DNA of 64,000 nucleotides from Gammaproteobacteria bacterium (lineage in GTDB: Bacteria; Pseudomonadota; Gammaproteobacteria; Pseudomonadales; Pseudohongiellaceae), in contig CANGUU010000002.1 of NCBI GenBank assembly GCA_947457195.1, positions 53,047 to 117,046 on the forward strand, in the 5' to 3' direction. Positions within the stretch are counted from its first letter, which is position 1, and every line of letters starts with the position of its first letter. Below are positions 63,934 to 64,000 of this stretch, piece after piece. The notes beneath the pieces were generated by a model. That model was not told the origin of the DNA and ran no database searches. It was given only the letters and a program-made list of their open reading frames with translations. The translations under genes and the position numbers were made by a program.

Positions 63934-63958
63934 GGGCCTGGGCGCCTTGACCAGGCCC
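63934..63958 (-). promoter_or_regulatory. Hairpin in the fhs leader
   Basis: GGGCCTGG / CCAGGCCC is a perfect 8-base-pair stem, with a nine-base loop, 43 bases upstream of the fhs start. There is no T run, so it is not a terminator. It may be a leader structure, or chance in GC-rich DNA. Confidence 0.35.
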
Positions 63959-64000
63959 CCGGGTGCAGCGGGCGCATCCCGTGAAAGGCGCGGCAGTCTA

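Noticed and set aside
62374..63984. A 536-codon open frame antisense to fhs
   Set aside because: fhs is unmistakable; the antisense product is low in complexity and has no motif.
63892..64000. A riboswitch in the fhs leader
   Set aside because: Only one GC-rich hairpin is visible; no known aptamer core could be recognised in 109 bases.

Overview
The window is one continuous stretch of a GC-rich gammaproteobacterial chromosome. The evidence is gene order. The run ispB | rplU-rpmA-obgE-proB, then rpsT | murJ-ribF-lspA-fkpB-ispH, is a classic gammaproteobacterial arrangement. So are maf-rng-yhdP, ppk/ppx and rnfABCDGE with nth nearby. I cannot name the genus. No tRNA, rRNA, insertion sequence, prophage or CRISPR array was seen. 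The only clearly mobile-type genes are a chromosomal ccdAB toxin-antitoxin pair.

Layout. 0-13 kb: a cut-off PepSY membrane protein, an anchored hypothetical protein, ispB, the ribosomal protein/GTPase operon ending in proB, rpsT, then murJ-ribF-lspA-fkpB-ispH (with ileS missing from its usual place) and glutamine-dependent nadE. 13-20 kb: a Rossmann-fold reductase, a Bcr/CflA exporter, a small heat-shock protein with a sigma-32-like promoter, a 5'-3' exonuclease, a YafV-type amidase, the glutathione-dependent formaldehyde pathway (frmA, fghA) and an adrenodoxin-type ferredoxin. 20-27.4 kb: molybdenum-enzyme maturation genes (mocA-like, xdhC), phoH, a secreted metallo-beta-lactamase-fold protein, a eukaryote-type (HIS6-like) HisA, and a two-gene redox unit made of a ferredoxin reductase and a membrane-anchored glutamate-synthase-like FMN protein. 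27.5-38 kb: maf-rng-yhdP, DUF445 and MAPEG membrane proteins, a glutaminyl cyclase next to a lipoprotein aminopeptidase, and fabV. 38-46.2 kb: ppk and ppx tail to tail, then a likely envelope-lipid block (LpxH-like phosphoesterase, two-domain OlsF-like acyltransferase, MJ1255-type glycosyltransferase, PAP2 phosphatase). 46.3-56 kb: nth, a PQQ-dependent alcohol dehydrogenase, ccdAB, a SnoaL-like protein, rnfEGDCBA and gloA. 56-64 kb: a secreted cyclophilin coupled to an Sfp-type phosphopantetheinyl transferase, metG, an unassigned methyltransferase, a type IV pilin and fhs.

How the genes connect. A periplasmic PQQ alcohol dehydrogenase with a lanthanide-type Asp-Tyr-Asp active site, frmA/fghA and fhs together could carry a C1 unit from alcohol to formaldehyde, formate and formyl-tetrahydrofolate. 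They are in separate transcription units. Glyoxalase I adds a second glutathione-dependent detoxification step. The Rnf complex supplies ion-coupled electron transfer to ferredoxin-type acceptors, and the window carries one ferredoxin and one ferredoxin-reductase-like protein. The 42-46 kb block and yhdP, murJ and lspA all act on the envelope.

The most unusual items are the HIS6-type isomerase, the membrane-anchored glutamate-synthase-like/reductase pair, the OlsF-like fusion with its neighbours, the PQQ enzyme that lacks the vicinal cysteine pair, the 3.7-kb insertion that splits rnf from nth and carries a CcdB with a changed C-terminus, and an orphan minus-strand terminator in front of ppx.
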